Below are positions 54,300-63,960 of a DNA stretch of 64,000 nucleotides, piece after piece. Position numbers and translations under genes: made by a program. The notes below the pieces were generated by a model. The model was given only the letters and a program-made list of their open reading frames with translations, was not told where the DNA came from and did no database searches. This DNA comes from Novimethylophilus kurashikiensis (lineage in GTDB: Bacteria > Pseudomonadota > Gammaproteobacteria > Burkholderiales > Methylophilaceae). The stretch covers positions 1 to 64,000 of the forward strand of contig NZ_BDOQ01000018.1 of assembly GCF_003112435.1 (NCBI RefSeq), given 5' to 3'. Position 1 is the first letter of the stretch; every line of letters begins with the position of its first letter.

Positions 54300-55924
54300 A
54301 ACAGGCGGAAGCTCTCGTGGCGGTCGCTTGGGCGTTTGCCTTGCCAGATGAGCTTCCATCCCGGCCCTAGGTCGACCTTGGCACGGTCGCGTTCGTCCTG
54401 AATCAGGTAAAGATTGCAATTGCCCGCTGAACTGGATTTACCTTGGACCACAGCCACATCGATGTGGTAATCCAATGCCGCACGTTGGCCTTCGCCCATG
54501 TCTCGCCCAATGATGCATGAATAGGTACTCGGCATGGCGTGTCGCATGCCGGAAAATACCCCTTGATAGCTCTTGGATGCGTCTAGCCAGGGCAGCCACA
54601 ATGTCATCGCCAACCCCCATACCATGGTCATGCCTACCGCCCAGTCGGTAACCACGGCGCGGTTGCTGCGCTTATTAGTTTTAAACACCACGCCTACCCA
54701 TACCAACGTTACCAGCGCCGCAAAAATAAAGGCAACCAGGCTGAATCCGGGCGTATAGGTGGGGGAGAGTTTATGCATGCGCTCGGCGAGCTTGGCGGGG
54801 AGTCCGCTCATCATGGCGAACCAGCCCAGCCAGATCAGGAAGCCGAAGGTGCCGAACAGCATCAGCCCAAACCAATCTAATGCACTTGCGGCGCTTCGCC
54901 GTAAGGTTTCGACGGCGGGCGTCGCCAGCATGGCGATCGGCAGCAGCATCGGTAGGGCATTGATGTCACGGCTGCTCGCACTGGTACCCAGTACTGCCAG
55001 CAGGATCAGCAGAAAGAGTAGCGGTAACTCAACGGAAGCATGATCCGGCTTGGTGCGCCATAATGTCCATACAGCCAAAGGCAGGGCGGGCCAAGCATAC
55101 CAACTCAATGTTTTGAGGAAATACAGAAAGCTGAGGTTGCCTAAACCGGCGCTGGTTAACCAATGTTCGTGCAAGGCCGGAAACTGATGCTTGAGTGTCA
55201 GGAGCCAGGGCGCAATCCAGGGGGATGCCGTCGCTGCTGCGATCAGCAGGACGCCCAAGTAAGAGCGCTGACGCCAATGAATGAACAGCAGAGGCAGCAA
55301 AAGCGCGCAGGCCAAAATGACTTCAAGCGGTTGCACGCCCTTGGAAAAAAACGCAATGCCCGCACCTGTGCCGAGCAGCAGTCCGGCGCGAATTGCGCGC
55401 CGTGGTGCCAGTGCCAAGCCATAAAAAGCCATCGCATAGCCAGCCAGTCCGGCGACGTCCGGCGTCAGCATGTGCGCAGAGAACACCAAGCCGATGGAGC
55501 CGATGAAAATCAGGGTGGCTTGGCGACCTGAGCCTATACCCCAGAGCTCGCGCCCTGCCATGCCGACTAGGGTCAGTGCCAGCCCCATCCATAACCCGGT
55601 GACAATACGTGCCGCGTCATGCATGGGCAGCAGCGGGGATAACAGTTTGGTAAAGAAGGCGGCGGTCAGGTAATAAAGCGGCGGATTGTCGATATCTGGC
55701 ACGCCCGCCAGTGTCGGCACGGCCCAATGTCCGCCCAACACGTAGTGCTTGACGATGCTCATGGTCTGGAGCTCGTCGGGTTTCCAGGGCGTATGCCCGA
55801 TCAGGCCGAAACACACCCATAGCAGGCTCAGCAGCAACAGCAGGTTGGTTTTTGCACGCTCGCCGATTTTCGGTTTGGGCGTTGCGAAAACCGCTTGCCA
55901 ATCGTGTTCCATTTCAATGGACAT
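54287..55924 (-). CDS. Glycosyltransferase family 39 (ArnT-like) membrane protein
   Basis: 545-residue multi-spanning inner-membrane protein with about twelve hydrophobic segments. The early W-K-P-D-E-L-Q-T-M motif and the D-I-D-N-P-P-L-Y-Y-L-T-A-A-F segment are typical of GT39/ArnT enzymes, which move sugars from polyprenyl-phosphate donors to lipid or protein acceptors. The acceptor cannot be told from the sequence; the neighbourhood has no lipid A modification genes. Confidence 0.85.
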   Translation of the reverse strand: MSIEMEHDWQAVFATPKPKIGERAKTNLLLLLSLLWVCFGLIGHTPWKPDELQTMSIVKHYVLGGHWAVPTLAGVPDIDNPPLYYLTAAFFTKLLSPLLPMHDAARIVTGLWMGLALTLVGMAGRELWGIGSGRQATLIFIGSIGLVFSAHMLTPDVAGLAGYAMAFYGLALAPRRAIRAGLLLGTGAGIAFFSKGVQPLEVILACALLLPLLFIHWRQRSYLGVLLIAAATASPWIAPWLLTLKHQFPALHEHWLTSAGLGNLSFLYFLKTLSWYAWPALPLAVWTLWRTKPDHASVELPLLFLLILLAVLGTSASSRDINALPMLLPIAMLATPAVETLRRSAASALDWFGLMLFGTFGFLIWLGWFAMMSGLPAKLAERMHKLSPTYTPGFSLVAFIFAALVTLVWVGVVFKTNKRSNRAVVTDWAVGMTMVWGLAMTLWLPWLDASKSYQGVFSGMRHAMPSTYSCIIGRDMGEGQRAALDYHIDVAVVQGKSSSAGNCNLYLIQDERDRAKVDLGPGWKLIWQGKRPSDRHESFRLFQRG

Positions 55925-55995
55925 AAGCGCCGGAGTTCCTGTTCGTATAGGTGTGGGTTGTCTTGCTTATTTTAGCGCGCGTGCCGCACAAATGA

Positions 55996-56019
55996 AAAAG
56001 GCAGCCTAAGCTGCCTTTT
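55996..56019 (-). terminator. Terminator after rpmE
   Basis: AAAAGGCAGC (55996-56005) pairs with GCTGCCTTTT (56010-56019) around CTAA; on the minus strand it ends in a T-run. A second small hairpin (56023-56040) lies between it and the rpmE stop. Confidence 0.85.
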
Positions 56020-56044
56020 GAGCATTGGCGATTGCCAATGGGTA

Positions 56045-56245
56045 TTACATGCCGTACTTCTGGCGGAACTTCTCAACGCGACCGGCGGTGTCAACGATCT
56101 TTTGCTTGCCCGTGTAGAACGGATGGCACTGGGAGCAAACTTCGATGTGCAGATCCTTGCAGTTGGTGGAGCGCGTCTTGAAGCTGGTGCCGCAACTGCA
56201 AGTCACGTTGATTTCTTCGTAATTCGGATGGGTTTCGGGCTTCAT
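56045..56245 (-). CDS. rpmE: 50S ribosomal protein L31, zinc-binding form
   Basis: 66-residue L31 starting M-K-P-E-T-H-P-N-Y. The cysteines of C-S-C, C37 and C40 form the zinc-binding (C+) type. Single-gene transcript with its own terminator. Confidence 0.95.
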   Translation of the reverse strand: MKPETHPNYEEINVTCSCGTSFKTRSTNCKDLHIEVCSQCHPFYTGKQKIVDTAGRVEKFRQKYGM

Positions 56246-56340
56246 GCTCTAATGTCCTTGGATGCTATCGCGGAAAACCTGCGATTATCAATGAATTAAT
56301 AAAATTATTCAAGGCCTGTCGCGTTGGTCTGAATTTTCTG

Positions 56341-57087
56341 TTAGACAGGATTGGGAATGTCGATGAACTGATGATCCAGGCCGAAGCGCTGAGCCAGATG
56401 TTCGCCCAGTGCGCGGATGCCACCGCGCTCCGTCGCATGGTGGCCTGCAGCGATAAAGGCGACCCCGGATTCGCGTGCAAGATGTACGGAATGCTCGGAA
56501 ATTTCCCCGGTCAGGAATGCGTCGACGTCGAGCTCGACGGCGAGCTTGAGATAATCCTGCGCGGCACCGCTACACCAGGCGATCCGGCGAATTTCTTGAT
56601 TGGAATCGCCGATGATGAGCGGCCGGTGCTCGAGTTCGCGTTCGATATTCGAGCCCAACTGCGCAAGGCTGAGAGGCGCTTGCACGTGTCCGTAGGCCCC
56701 GATTTGCTGCTCGCCGAACCAGCCTGCTATATCGAATCCCAGAAGCCTGGCTAACTGGGCATTGTTACCCAGTTCGGGGTGAGCATCCAAAGGGAGGTGG
56801 TAGCCGATCAGGTTAATATCACGTTCGAGCAGGAATTTGAGCCTTTTGTGGCGCGTGCCTACTACGCGGCTGTCGTCGTTTTTCCAGAACCAGCCGTGAT
56901 GTACGAGAATCGCGTCGGCACCCGCTTCGGCCGCTTTTTCCAGCAGGGCCAGGCTGGCCGAGACGCCGGTGACCACGGTAGTAATTTCGGAACGTCCTTC
57001 CACTTGCAGTCCGTTCGGGCTGTAATCGCGGAAACGGCCGACTTCGAGCAACTGTCCGGTATAATCCAGCAGTGTTTTGATATCCAT
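56341..57087 (-). CDS. Nif3-like dinuclear metal centre protein
   Basis: 248-residue YbgI/Nif3 family protein. Metal-site histidines are visible in the V-H-H-G-W-F-W segment and the A-A-G-H-H-A-T-E-R segment. Often annotated as type 2 GTP cyclohydrolase I, but the reaction is unproven in most bacteria. Divergent from the DegS/AlgW-type protease gene. Confidence 0.92.
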   Translation of the reverse strand: MDIKTLLDYTGQLLEVGRFRDYSPNGLQVEGRSEITTVVTGVSASLALLEKAAEAGADAILVHHGWFWKNDDSRVVGTRHKRLKFLLERDINLIGYHLPLDAHPELGNNAQLARLLGFDIAGWFGEQQIGAYGHVQAPLSLAQLGSNIERELEHRPLIIGDSNQEIRRIAWCSGAAQDYLKLAVELDVDAFLTGEISEHSVHLARESGVAFIAAGHHATERGGIRALGEHLAQRFGLDHQFIDIPNPV

Positions 57088-57195
57088 TAATGCTCCATAC
57101 TCAATGACTTCCGCGAGGTGCCGGAAGGTGAGGAATTCAGATCGTCATTCAAACATTACAAGCGTGCTCAACCTTTCAATATTCCTGAAAAGTCC

Positions 57196-58353
57196 ATGCC
57201 ATCCATGAAAAAGTTCTGGCTCATTTTCACACAAACCGTCACCGTCAGCCTGGCCGTCGTGTTCGTCGTCCAGATGTTCCATCCCGAACTGCTTGCCCCT
57301 CGCGAGCGCGTCGTCGAGGTTAAGCAGGCGTCGCCCAAGCAGGAAACCAATATCACCGGCTCATATCGGTTGGCAGCGCATCGTGCCATGCCTTCGGTGG
57401 TGAATATTTTCACCAGCAAGGAAACCCAGAGCAATAACGATCCGCGGCTTAATGATCCTATTTTGCGTCATTTCTTCGGCGAGCAGCAGGACGAGCCCCC
57501 GCAGCGTGAAAACAGCCTGGGGTCCGGCGTAATCGTAAGTCCGCAGGGCTTGATCCTGACCAATCATCATGTCGTGGAAACAGCCGACGAGATCGAAGTC
57601 GCGCTGGCCGACGGTCGTACCTTGCCGGCTAAAGTGGTCGGTACCGATCCCGAGACCGACCTCGCCGTCATCAAGGTGGATGCCAACAACCTACCGTCCA
57701 TTGTGTTCGGGCGTTCGGATCAGTTGAGCGTGGGCGATGTCGTGCTCGCCATCGGCAATCCCTTCGGCGTGGGACAAACCGTGACGCAGGGTATCGTGAG
57801 TGCCCTTGGTCGCAACCATCTCGGCATCAATACCTTCGAGAATTTTATCCAGACCGATGCACCCATCAATCCGGGTAATTCAGGCGGTGCGCTGGTGGAT
57901 ATCGAAGGGCATTTGGTGGGCGTCAATAGTGCCATCTATTCCCGTAGCGGCGGCTCCATGGGGATCGGTTTCGCCATTCCGGTGAGCCTGGCTCAACAGG
58001 TAATGGAGCAGATCGTTCGCCAGGGTGGTGTCACACGCGGCTGGATTGGCGTAGAAGCCCAGGACATTACGCCGGAGCTGGCGGAGTCGTTCAAGCTCCA
58101 GGCGGCCGAAGGTGCGCTTATCGCCGGCGTCTTGCGCGGCGGCCCTGCCGATAAGGCTGGCGTGAAGCCCGGCGACATTCTGGCCGAAATCAACGGCAAG
58201 AAAGTGCAGGATACGTCAGGCATGCTCACGTTGATCTCGGCGCTCAAGCCTGGGAGTTCGGCCGTGATCAAGGTGATGCGCAACGGCGCCGAGAAGAGCC
58301 TGACTGCTACGATTGGTCGACGCCCCAAGCCTGAGGCGATCCAGCAGAATTAG
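57196..58353 (+). CDS. DegS/AlgW-type periplasmic serine endopeptidase
   Basis: 385-residue HtrA family protein starting at ATG 57196 (57205 also possible; the frame extends further upstream only through a GTG). One N-terminal membrane anchor (about 5-25), a trypsin-like domain with H in N-H-H-V-V-E, D in T-D-L-A-V-I-K and S in G-N-S-G-G-A-L, and a single C-terminal PDZ domain (about 275-370). The single PDZ and anchor fit the envelope-stress proteases DegS/AlgW more than DegP. Confidence 0.92.
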   Translation: MPSMKKFWLIFTQTVTVSLAVVFVVQMFHPELLAPRERVVEVKQASPKQETNITGSYRLAAHRAMPSVVNIFTSKETQSNNDPRLNDPILRHFFGEQQDEPPQRENSLGSGVIVSPQGLILTNHHVVETADEIEVALADGRTLPAKVVGTDPETDLAVIKVDANNLPSIVFGRSDQLSVGDVVLAIGNPFGVGQTVTQGIVSALGRNHLGINTFENFIQTDAPINPGNSGGALVDIEGHLVGVNSAIYSRSGGSMGIGFAIPVSLAQQVMEQIVRQGGVTRGWIGVEAQDITPELAESFKLQAAEGALIAGVLRGGPADKAGVKPGDILAEINGKKVQDTSGMLTLISALKPGSSAVIKVMRNGAEKSLTATIGRRPKPEAIQQN

Positions 58354-58362
58354 TCAGTCATT

Positions 58363-58578
58363 ATGTCCGACGCCGATCTTAACGCAACGGCCTCGCCCGA
58401 GGCCGTGATGTGCCATTGCAGCGGCACTACTCAGGGCGACATTCAATGCCTGTTCGAACAAGGGTTTAATCTGGATGCGATTTCCAGGAAGACGGGTGCC
58501 CTGACTGGTTGCGGGGGGTGCGAATGGGATATCGCAGATTTCCTGGGTAGACTTACCCAACAAAAAAGCGGCCAATAG
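58363..58578 (+). CDS. BFD-like [2Fe-2S]-binding protein
   Basis: 71-residue protein with four cysteines arranged C-H-C (residues 17-19) and C-G-G-C (about 50-53), the pattern of bacterioferritin-associated ferredoxin-like domains. Role unknown, possibly iron or redox transfer. Its last codons form one arm of the terminator of the convergent tat operon. Confidence 0.82.
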   Translation: MSDADLNATASPEAVMCHCSGTTQGDIQCLFEQGFNLDAISRKTGALTGCGGCEWDIADFLGRLTQQKSGQ

Positions 58579-58584
58579 GCCGCT
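58567..58584 (-). terminator. Terminator of the his-tat operon overlapping the BFD gene end
   Basis: AGCGGCC (58567-58573) pairs with GGCCGCT (58578-58584) around AATA; on the minus strand six T follow. It lies 25 bp after the tatC stop and uses the 3' end of the BFD-like gene. Confidence 0.85.
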
Positions 58585-58608
58585 CATCAACAACAAGCGC
58601 GGATTTTC

Positions 58609-59340
58609 TTACTGCGCCAGCTTTCGATTCTTTTCCATCAGTCGGGCGGCCAAGATGCCTGCTTCGTACAGCAGCCATAGCGGCACGGCCAGCATCACCT
58701 GCGAAATAACGTCCGGAGGCGTGAAAATTGCGCCGATGACGAAGGCGCCGACAATCACATAAGAGCGGATATCCTGCAGCACCTTGATCTCGACGATGCC
58801 GAAGCGGACCAGAAGCACCACCGCGACAGGCACCTCGAACGCGATGCCGAAGGCCAGAAACAGGGTGATGACGAAATCCAGATAATTACCGATGTCCGTC
58901 ATTACTGCCACGCCAGCCGGCGCCGTTCCAACGATAAAGCCGAATACCACTGGAAACACCGCAAAATAAGCGAACGACATCCCTGTCAGGAATAGCAGTG
59001 TGCTGGCCACGACCAGTGGCAGCAGAAAACGCTTTTCATGCTTGTAGAGGCCAGGCGCAATGAAACTCCATACCTGGTAAAGCGTGTGCGGCAACGAAAT
59101 CACCACGGCCGTCAGCATGGCGACTTTCATCGGCACGAAAAACGGGGTGGTGACGCCGGTGGCTATGAGTTGTCCACCTTGCGGCAATTTAGATAGTAAC
59201 GGCTGGGCAAGCAGACTGTAGAGCTTGTTGGCGAAAGGAAACAGCGCGATGAATACGACCAGAAAACCCACCACGATGCGCAGCAGGCGGTCGCGCAGTT
59301 CAAGCAGGTGCGCAATAAAGGTTTGTTGCTGGTCGCTCAT
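58609..59340 (-). CDS. tatC: Sec-independent protein translocase TatC
   Basis: 243-residue six-helix membrane protein that recognises twin-arginine signals. The H-L-x-E-L-R-x-R start region (H-L-L-E-L-R-D-R) is diagnostic. Coupled to tatB by ATGA. Confidence 0.97.
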   Translation of the reverse strand: MSDQQQTFIAHLLELRDRLLRIVVGFLVVFIALFPFANKLYSLLAQPLLSKLPQGGQLIATGVTTPFFVPMKVAMLTAVVISLPHTLYQVWSFIAPGLYKHEKRFLLPLVVASTLLFLTGMSFAYFAVFPVVFGFIVGTAPAGVAVMTDIGNYLDFVITLFLAFGIAFEVPVAVVLLVRFGIVEIKVLQDIRSYVIVGAFVIGAIFTPPDVISQVMLAVPLWLLYEAGILAARLMEKNRKLAQ

Positions 59341-59669
59341 GCCGGCGGATTTTGAGGATGATCGGGCGGATTAGCGGCGGTCTTGACCTCATCAGCGGCC
59401 GATTTGACGGCTTCTTCCACCTTGGATGCCTCGGCGTGGACATTCGATTGCAGATTGAGGATGCTGTGCTTGGCATCTTCTTCCATCTTGCGCAGGTCTT
59501 CCATGCGCAATTCCCGATCGATGTCGGCCTTGACCGAGGAAACGTAGCGCTGCATGCGCCCGGTGAGCAGACCCAAGGTGCGTGCGACCTTGGGCAGTTT
59601 CTCGGGACCGATCACGATCAACGCCACCAGGGCGATAACGAGGATTTCGGAAAACGAAACGTCGAACAT
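59337..59669 (-). CDS. tatB: Sec-independent protein translocase TatB
   Basis: 110 residues starting M-F-D-V-S-F-S-E with one membrane helix and G-P-E-K-L-P hinge, then an amphipathic helix and a charged tail. Shorter than E. coli TatB (171). It forms the receptor with TatC. Confidence 0.95.
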   Translation of the reverse strand: MFDVSFSEILVIALVALIVIGPEKLPKVARTLGLLTGRMQRYVSSVKADIDRELRMEDLRKMEEDAKHSILNLQSNVHAEASKVEEAVKSAADEVKTAANPPDHPQNPPA

Positions 59670-59693
59670 CGATGCGGGCTCGGCTAAGCAGCC

Positions 59694-59912
59694 TTATTGC
59701 TGCTTGGTCCTGCCGGTCACTTCACCTTCGACGGTGCTGCCGTCGCGCTTTTCTTCGACCTTGGGCGTGGCTTGTTCCTCACGCATGGCCTCTTTGAAAT
59801 TCTTCACGGCACCGCCCAGGTCGCCGCCGATATTACGCAGCTTCTTGGTACCGAAAATCAGCAATACGATCACCAAAACGATGAGCCAATGCCAGATACT
59901 GAACGATCCCAT
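59694..59912 (-). CDS. tatA: Sec-independent protein translocase TatA
   Basis: 72 residues starting M-G-S-F-S-I-W-H-W with one membrane helix and the F-G-T-K-K-L-R hinge. Forms the translocation pore with TatBC. Confidence 0.96.
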   Translation of the reverse strand: MGSFSIWHWLIVLVIVLLIFGTKKLRNIGGDLGGAVKNFKEAMREEQATPKVEEKRDGSTVEGEVTGRTKQQ

Positions 59913-59932
59913 GGTTCTCTCCTAAAATTCGC

Positions 59933-60271
59933 TTAAGTCTTGGGCAGGGTCTGGCTGCCGCCGAAAATATGAAAATGCAGATGGAAGACTTCCTGTCCGC
60001 CGCCGGCGCCTGTGTTGATCATGGTGCGGAACCCAGTATCCAGGCCTTGCTCCTTGGCGAGCTTGGGACCGAGCAGCAACATCTTGGATAGCAGTTGCGC
60101 GTGCTCAGGCTGGCAATCGGCCAGGCTGGCGACGTGCGGCTTGGGTACGATCAGGAAGTGGACTGGTGCAATCGGATGGATATCGTGGAAGGCGATGACA
60201 TCGTCGTCCTCAAAGAGCTTCTTGCTTGGAATTTCGCCCTTGGCGATCTTGCAGAAAATGCAGTCGGTCAT
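59933..60271 (-). CDS. hinT: HIT family nucleotide-binding hydrolase HinT
   Basis: 112-residue histidine-triad protein with H-L-H-F-H-I-F (HxHxHxx) near the C-terminus. Hydrolyses nucleoside phosphoramidates. Lies 1 bp after hisE in the his-tat operon. Confidence 0.95.
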   Translation of the reverse strand: MTDCIFCKIAKGEIPSKKLFEDDDVIAFHDIHPIAPVHFLIVPKPHVASLADCQPEHAQLLSKMLLLGPKLAKEQGLDTGFRTMINTGAGGGQEVFHLHFHIFGGSQTLPKT

Positions 60272-60272
60272 G

Positions 60273-60593
60273 TCATTGATCCTTGCGTGCCGCTTTTTCG
60301 GCGATACCGGAAAGACCTTCGCGGCGTGCCAGCTCGTTCAGTACGTCGTTGGGGTGCAAGCCCGCATTGGCGAGCATCACCAAGGTATGAAACCAGAGAT
60401 CAGCCGTCTCATAAATGATTTCATCGCGATTGCCGCCCTTGGCTGCAATGATGGTTTCAGCCGCTTCTTCGCCGACTTTTTTCAGAATACTGTCGATGCC
60501 TTTGGCATACAGCTTGGCCACGTAGGACGATTGCGGATCGGCGTTTTTGCGCGCTTCCAGGGTTTCAGCCAGACGGTCCAGAATTTCACTCAT
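60273..60593 (-). CDS. hisE: Phosphoribosyl-ATP pyrophosphatase
   Basis: 106-residue all-alpha NTP pyrophosphohydrolase, separate from HisI, with [10 protein letters not shown] and E-T-A-D-L-W-F-H motifs. Second step of histidine synthesis. Overlaps hisI by 8 bp. Confidence 0.95.
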   Translation of the reverse strand: MSEILDRLAETLEARKNADPQSSYVAKLYAKGIDSILKKVGEEAAETIIAAKGGNRDEIIYETADLWFHTLVMLANAGLHPNDVLNELARREGLSGIAEKAARKDQ

Positions 60594-60978
60594 GGCGGTA
60601 AATCTCTTCCGGGTTCTTGAGCACGGGCTCGTCGGTGACCCATTGATTGTCTTGCAGTTTCTGGAAAAAGCAGGTGTGCCGCCCGGTATGACAGGCGATG
60701 CCGCCCAACTGTTCCACCGTCAGCAGGATCACGTCTTCGTCGCAATCGAGCCGGATATTGTGGACTTTTTGCACGTGCCCCGATTCCTCGCCCTTGCGCC
60801 ACAGCTTCTTGCGCGAGCGTGACCAGTACACGGCTTGGCCGGTTTCTGCCGTCAGGCGCAAGGCTTCGCGGTCCATCCAGGCGAACATCAGCACCTTGCC
60901 TGTACCGGTTTCCTGGGCGATGACCGGCACTAGGCCGTCATGTGTCCAGTTGACCTTGTTGAGCCAGGATTCAGACAT
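60586..60978 (-). CDS. hisI: Phosphoribosyl-AMP cyclohydrolase
   Basis: 130-residue zinc enzyme, third step of histidine synthesis. [12 protein letters not shown] and the cysteines in D-C-D and C-H-T-G-R-H-T-C are conserved. I chose ATG 60978 because GGAGGA lies before it; upstream ATGs give unsupported extensions. Confidence 0.95.
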   Translation of the reverse strand: MSESWLNKVNWTHDGLVPVIAQETGTGKVLMFAWMDREALRLTAETGQAVYWSRSRKKLWRKGEESGHVQKVHNIRLDCDEDVILLTVEQLGGIACHTGRHTCFFQKLQDNQWVTDEPVLKNPEEIYRHE

Positions 60979-61065
60979 GATGTCCTCCTCTAGCGCAGGC
61001 GGGGCCGCCTGCATTAAAGCATGTCTCATCAATGGCCGAGACGGCTAGCGCTTCGGAAAGCAGCC

Positions 61066-61824
61066 TCATAGCCTCACCTCGATGCCGTGCTGCGCCATGT
61101 ATTCCTTGGCCTCGCGCACGGAATATTCGCCGTAGTGGAAAATGCTCGCGGCCAGCACCGCATCGGCGCCGCCTTTTTTCACACCGTCCACAAAGTGATC
61201 GAGATTACCGACACCGCCGCTGGCGATGATGGGCACCTCGACCGCATCGCTGATCGCGCGCGTGAGTTCGAGATCGAAGCCGCTCTTGGTGCCGTCGCGG
61301 TCCATACTGGTTAGGAGAATCTCGCCTGCGCCTAGAGCCGTCATGCGCCTGGCCCAATCGACGGCATTCAAGCCTGTCGGCTTGCGACCGCCATGCGTAA
61401 ACACTTCCCAATGATCGCCGACGCGTTTCGCGTCGATGGCGACCACGATGCACTGCGAGCCGAAACGGCCGGCAGCGTCTTCCACCAGTTGCGGATTGAC
61501 CACCGCGGCCGTATTGATGCTGACCTTGTCCGCACCGGCATTCAGTAGATTGCGAACGTCGTCCACGGCTCGTACGCCGCCGCCCACTGTCAATGGAATA
61601 AATACCTGGGAAGCGACTTCCTCGATGATGTGGAAGATCAACCCCCGGTTGTCGGAGCTGGCGGTAATGTCGAGAAAGGTGAGTTCATCTGCGCCCTGTT
61701 CGTCATAGCGGCGTGCGATTTCGACCGGATCGCCCGCATCGCGCAATTCGACGAAATTGACGCCCTTGACCACGCGGCCATCGGTGACGTCCATGCAGGG
61801 GATGATGCGTTTGGCTAAGCCCAT
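61066..61824 (-). CDS. hisF: Imidazole glycerol phosphate synthase subunit HisF
   Basis: 252-residue TIM barrel starting [13 protein letters not shown] with catalytic D11 and D130-type aspartate (A-I-D-A-K). Joins with HisH to make imidazole glycerol phosphate and AICAR. Confidence 0.97.
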   Translation of the reverse strand: MGLAKRIIPCMDVTDGRVVKGVNFVELRDAGDPVEIARRYDEQGADELTFLDITASSDNRGLIFHIIEEVASQVFIPLTVGGGVRAVDDVRNLLNAGADKVSINTAAVVNPQLVEDAAGRFGSQCIVVAIDAKRVGDHWEVFTHGGRKPTGLNAVDWARRMTALGAGEILLTSMDRDGTKSGFDLELTRAISDAVEVPIIASGGVGNLDHFVDGVKKGGADAVLAASIFHYGEYSVREAKEYMAQHGIEVRL

Positions 61825-61887
61825 ATCAAATTATTCAAACCACGGAGCTTGCGGAGGTAGAACGCGGCAGCAATCCTAGTGGTCAGG

Positions 61888-62628
61888 TTATCCATTTAGT
61901 TCGTCGGCCAGTGCTTGTGCCGCGGCAAAGTCCAGCGTGCCTTCGTAGATGGCACGGCCGGTAATGGCGCCCATGATGCCTTCATCTTCCACGGCGCACA
62001 GGCGCTTGACGTCTTCCAGATTGGTGATGCCGCCGCTGGCGATGACGGGAATCTTGAGGCCTTGGGCCAGTGCCACGGTGGCTTCGATGTTGACGCCGGT
62101 GAGCATGCCGTCGCGACCGATGTCGGTGTAAACCACGGCTTCTACGCCGTAATCTTCAAATCGGCGCGCGAGATCGATCACATCGTGGCCGGTCAGCTTG
62201 GACCATCCATCCACGGCGACCTTGCCGTCCTTGGCATCGAGACCGACGATGATGTGGCCGGGAAAAGCATCGCAGGCTTCGTGCAGGAAGCCGGGATTCT
62301 TGACGGCCGCGGTGCCGATGATCACGTAGCTGATACCGTCATCGAGGTAGCGTTCGATGGTTTCGAGGTCGCGAATACCGCCGCCCAATTGGATGGGGAT
62401 TTCGCCGCCGACGGCGTCGACAATGGCCTTGATCGCGCCTTCGTTGACCGGCTTGCCGGCAAACGCGCCATTCAGGTCCACCAGGTGCAGACGCCGTGCG
62501 CCGCGTTCCAGCCAGCTGGTCGCCATGGCGCCCGGGTCTTCCGAGAACACCGTGGCGTCTTCCATAAGTCCTTGTTTGAGGCGTACGCAGTGGCCGTCTT
62601 TAAGATCGATCGCGGGAATGATGAGCAT
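61888..62628 (-). CDS. hisA: ProFAR isomerase HisA
   Basis: 246-residue TIM barrel starting [12 protein letters not shown]. It isomerises ProFAR to PRFAR, fourth step of the pathway. Twin of HisF by sequence pattern. Starts 9 bp after hisH. Confidence 0.97.
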   Translation of the reverse strand: MLIIPAIDLKDGHCVRLKQGLMEDATVFSEDPGAMATSWLERGARRLHLVDLNGAFAGKPVNEGAIKAIVDAVGGEIPIQLGGGIRDLETIERYLDDGISYVIIGTAAVKNPGFLHEACDAFPGHIIVGLDAKDGKVAVDGWSKLTGHDVIDLARRFEDYGVEAVVYTDIGRDGMLTGVNIEATVALAQGLKIPVIASGGITNLEDVKRLCAVEDEGIMGAITGRAIYEGTLDFAAAQALADELNG

Positions 62629-62637
62629 GATGTTGTT

Positions 62638-63279
62638 TTAGGGACGCCCGTCCCAGTTGACGAAGTTGGAAAGAAGTGCCAACCCAGCCTGCTGGCTTTT
62701 TTCGGGGTGGCACTGTACGGCAAAAATATTGTCGCGCGCAACGGCGCTGGCAAAGCTGAACGGATAGTCGGTCTGGGCCGCAATCAGGTTGGGCTCGGCC
62801 GGATCGACGTAGTAACTGTGCACGAAGTAGAACCTGGCATCCTTGGCGATACCGTTCCACAGCGGATGGTCCGTGACTTGGACGACCTGGTTCCAGCCCA
62901 TGTGGGGCACTTTGAGCTTGCCGCCGGCGGCGTCCGTCATGCCGGAAGGAAAGCGGCGTACGCGACCCGGCAAAATGCCGAGACCGGCTACGTCGCCTTC
63001 TTCGCTGTGTTCGAACAATAGCTGCTGGCCGATGCAGATGCCGAGAAAGGGCTTGCTGGCAGCAGCGTCCATCACCGCGTGACGCAAGCCGCGCTTGTCC
63101 AGTTCGGCGACACAATCCGGCATGGCCCCTTGGCCGGGGAACACCACGCGCTCGGCTGCTGCAATGATGTCCGGGTCGCTGGTCACCGTAACTTGCTTGC
63201 CTTGGGCGACATGTTCGAGCGCTTGCCAGACAGAGCGCAAGTTTCCCATGCCGTAGTCGATTACTGCGATGTCAGTCAT
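62638..63279 (-). CDS. hisH: Imidazole glycerol phosphate synthase subunit HisH
   Basis: 213-residue class I glutamine amidotransferase. Nucleophile in L-G-I-C-I-G-Q-Q, then H and E in Q-C-H-P-E-K-S. Supplies ammonia to HisF. Confidence 0.97.
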   Translation of the reverse strand: MTDIAVIDYGMGNLRSVWQALEHVAQGKQVTVTSDPDIIAAAERVVFPGQGAMPDCVAELDKRGLRHAVMDAAASKPFLGICIGQQLLFEHSEEGDVAGLGILPGRVRRFPSGMTDAAGGKLKVPHMGWNQVVQVTDHPLWNGIAKDARFYFVHSYYVDPAEPNLIAAQTDYPFSFASAVARDNIFAVQCHPEKSQQAGLALLSNFVNWDGRP

Positions 63280-63372
63280 GATGTTTCGCTGTGGGCGCCC
63301 AGCTTTCAGCGGTCAGCAAATAAGTAGGCATGTTGGTTATGATCGATTCTCAGCGCTGCCGCTAACGGTCGA

Positions 63373-63960
63373 TTACAGGCTTCCCTTCGTGGACGGCATG
63401 ACGCCGGCCATCCGCGGGTCGGCTTCCACCGCAACGCGCAGGGCGCGGCCGAAGGCCTTGAACACCGTTTCAGCCTGATGGTGCGCGTTGTTGCCGCGCA
63501 GGTTGTCGATGTGCAGCGTGATCAGGGCGTGATTGACGAAGCCCTGGAAGAATTCGTGGATCAGGTCGACGTCGAAACTGCCGATCATGGCACGCTTGAA
63601 ATCGACGTAGTACTCCAATTCCGGCCGGCCGGAAATATCGATCACTACGCGCGACAAGGCTTCGTCCAGCGGGACGTAGGCATGGCCGTAGCGGCGGATG
63701 CCTTTTTTATCGCCGATAGCTTTGGCAAAGGCTTGACCCAGCGTGATGCCGATATCCTCGACCGTGTGATGCGCGTCGATGTGCAGATCGCCCTTGGCTT
63801 CCACTTCGAGATCCATCACGCCGTGGCGGGCAATCTGGTCCAGCATGTGGTCGAGAAAGCCCAGACCGGTTGCCAATTTGGCCTTGCCGGTGCCGTCGAG
63901 ATTGAGCGAGACGGAAATCTGGGTTTCCAGGGTGTTGCGGGTAACTTGGGCTTGACGCAT
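63373..63960 (-). CDS. hisB: Imidazoleglycerol-phosphate dehydratase
   Basis: 195-residue monofunctional HisB with H-x-x-x-x-H type manganese-binding histidines (H-H-T-V-E-D and similar). ATG 63960 gives the family start [13 protein letters not shown] 63987 has a better AAGG ribosome site, so a nine-residue extension is possible. First his gene in the window. Confidence 0.95.
   Translation of the reverse strand: MRQAQVTRNTLETQISVSLNLDGTGKAKLATGLGFLDHMLDQIARHGVMDLEVEAKGDLHIDAHHTVEDIGITLGQAFAKAIGDKKGIRRYGHAYVPLDEALSRVVIDISGRPELEYYVDFKRAMIGSFDVDLIHEFFQGFVNHALITLHIDNLRGNNAHHQAETVFKAFGRALRVAVEADPRMAGVMPSTKGSL

Noticed and set aside
61032-61229. 65-codon plus-strand frame near hisF
   Set aside because: Overlaps hisF antisense and is arginine- and proline-rich noise.
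61915-63021. 368-codon plus-strand frame across hisA and hisH
   Set aside because: Both his genes are complete on the other strand; the frame spans the gap between them with no domain.
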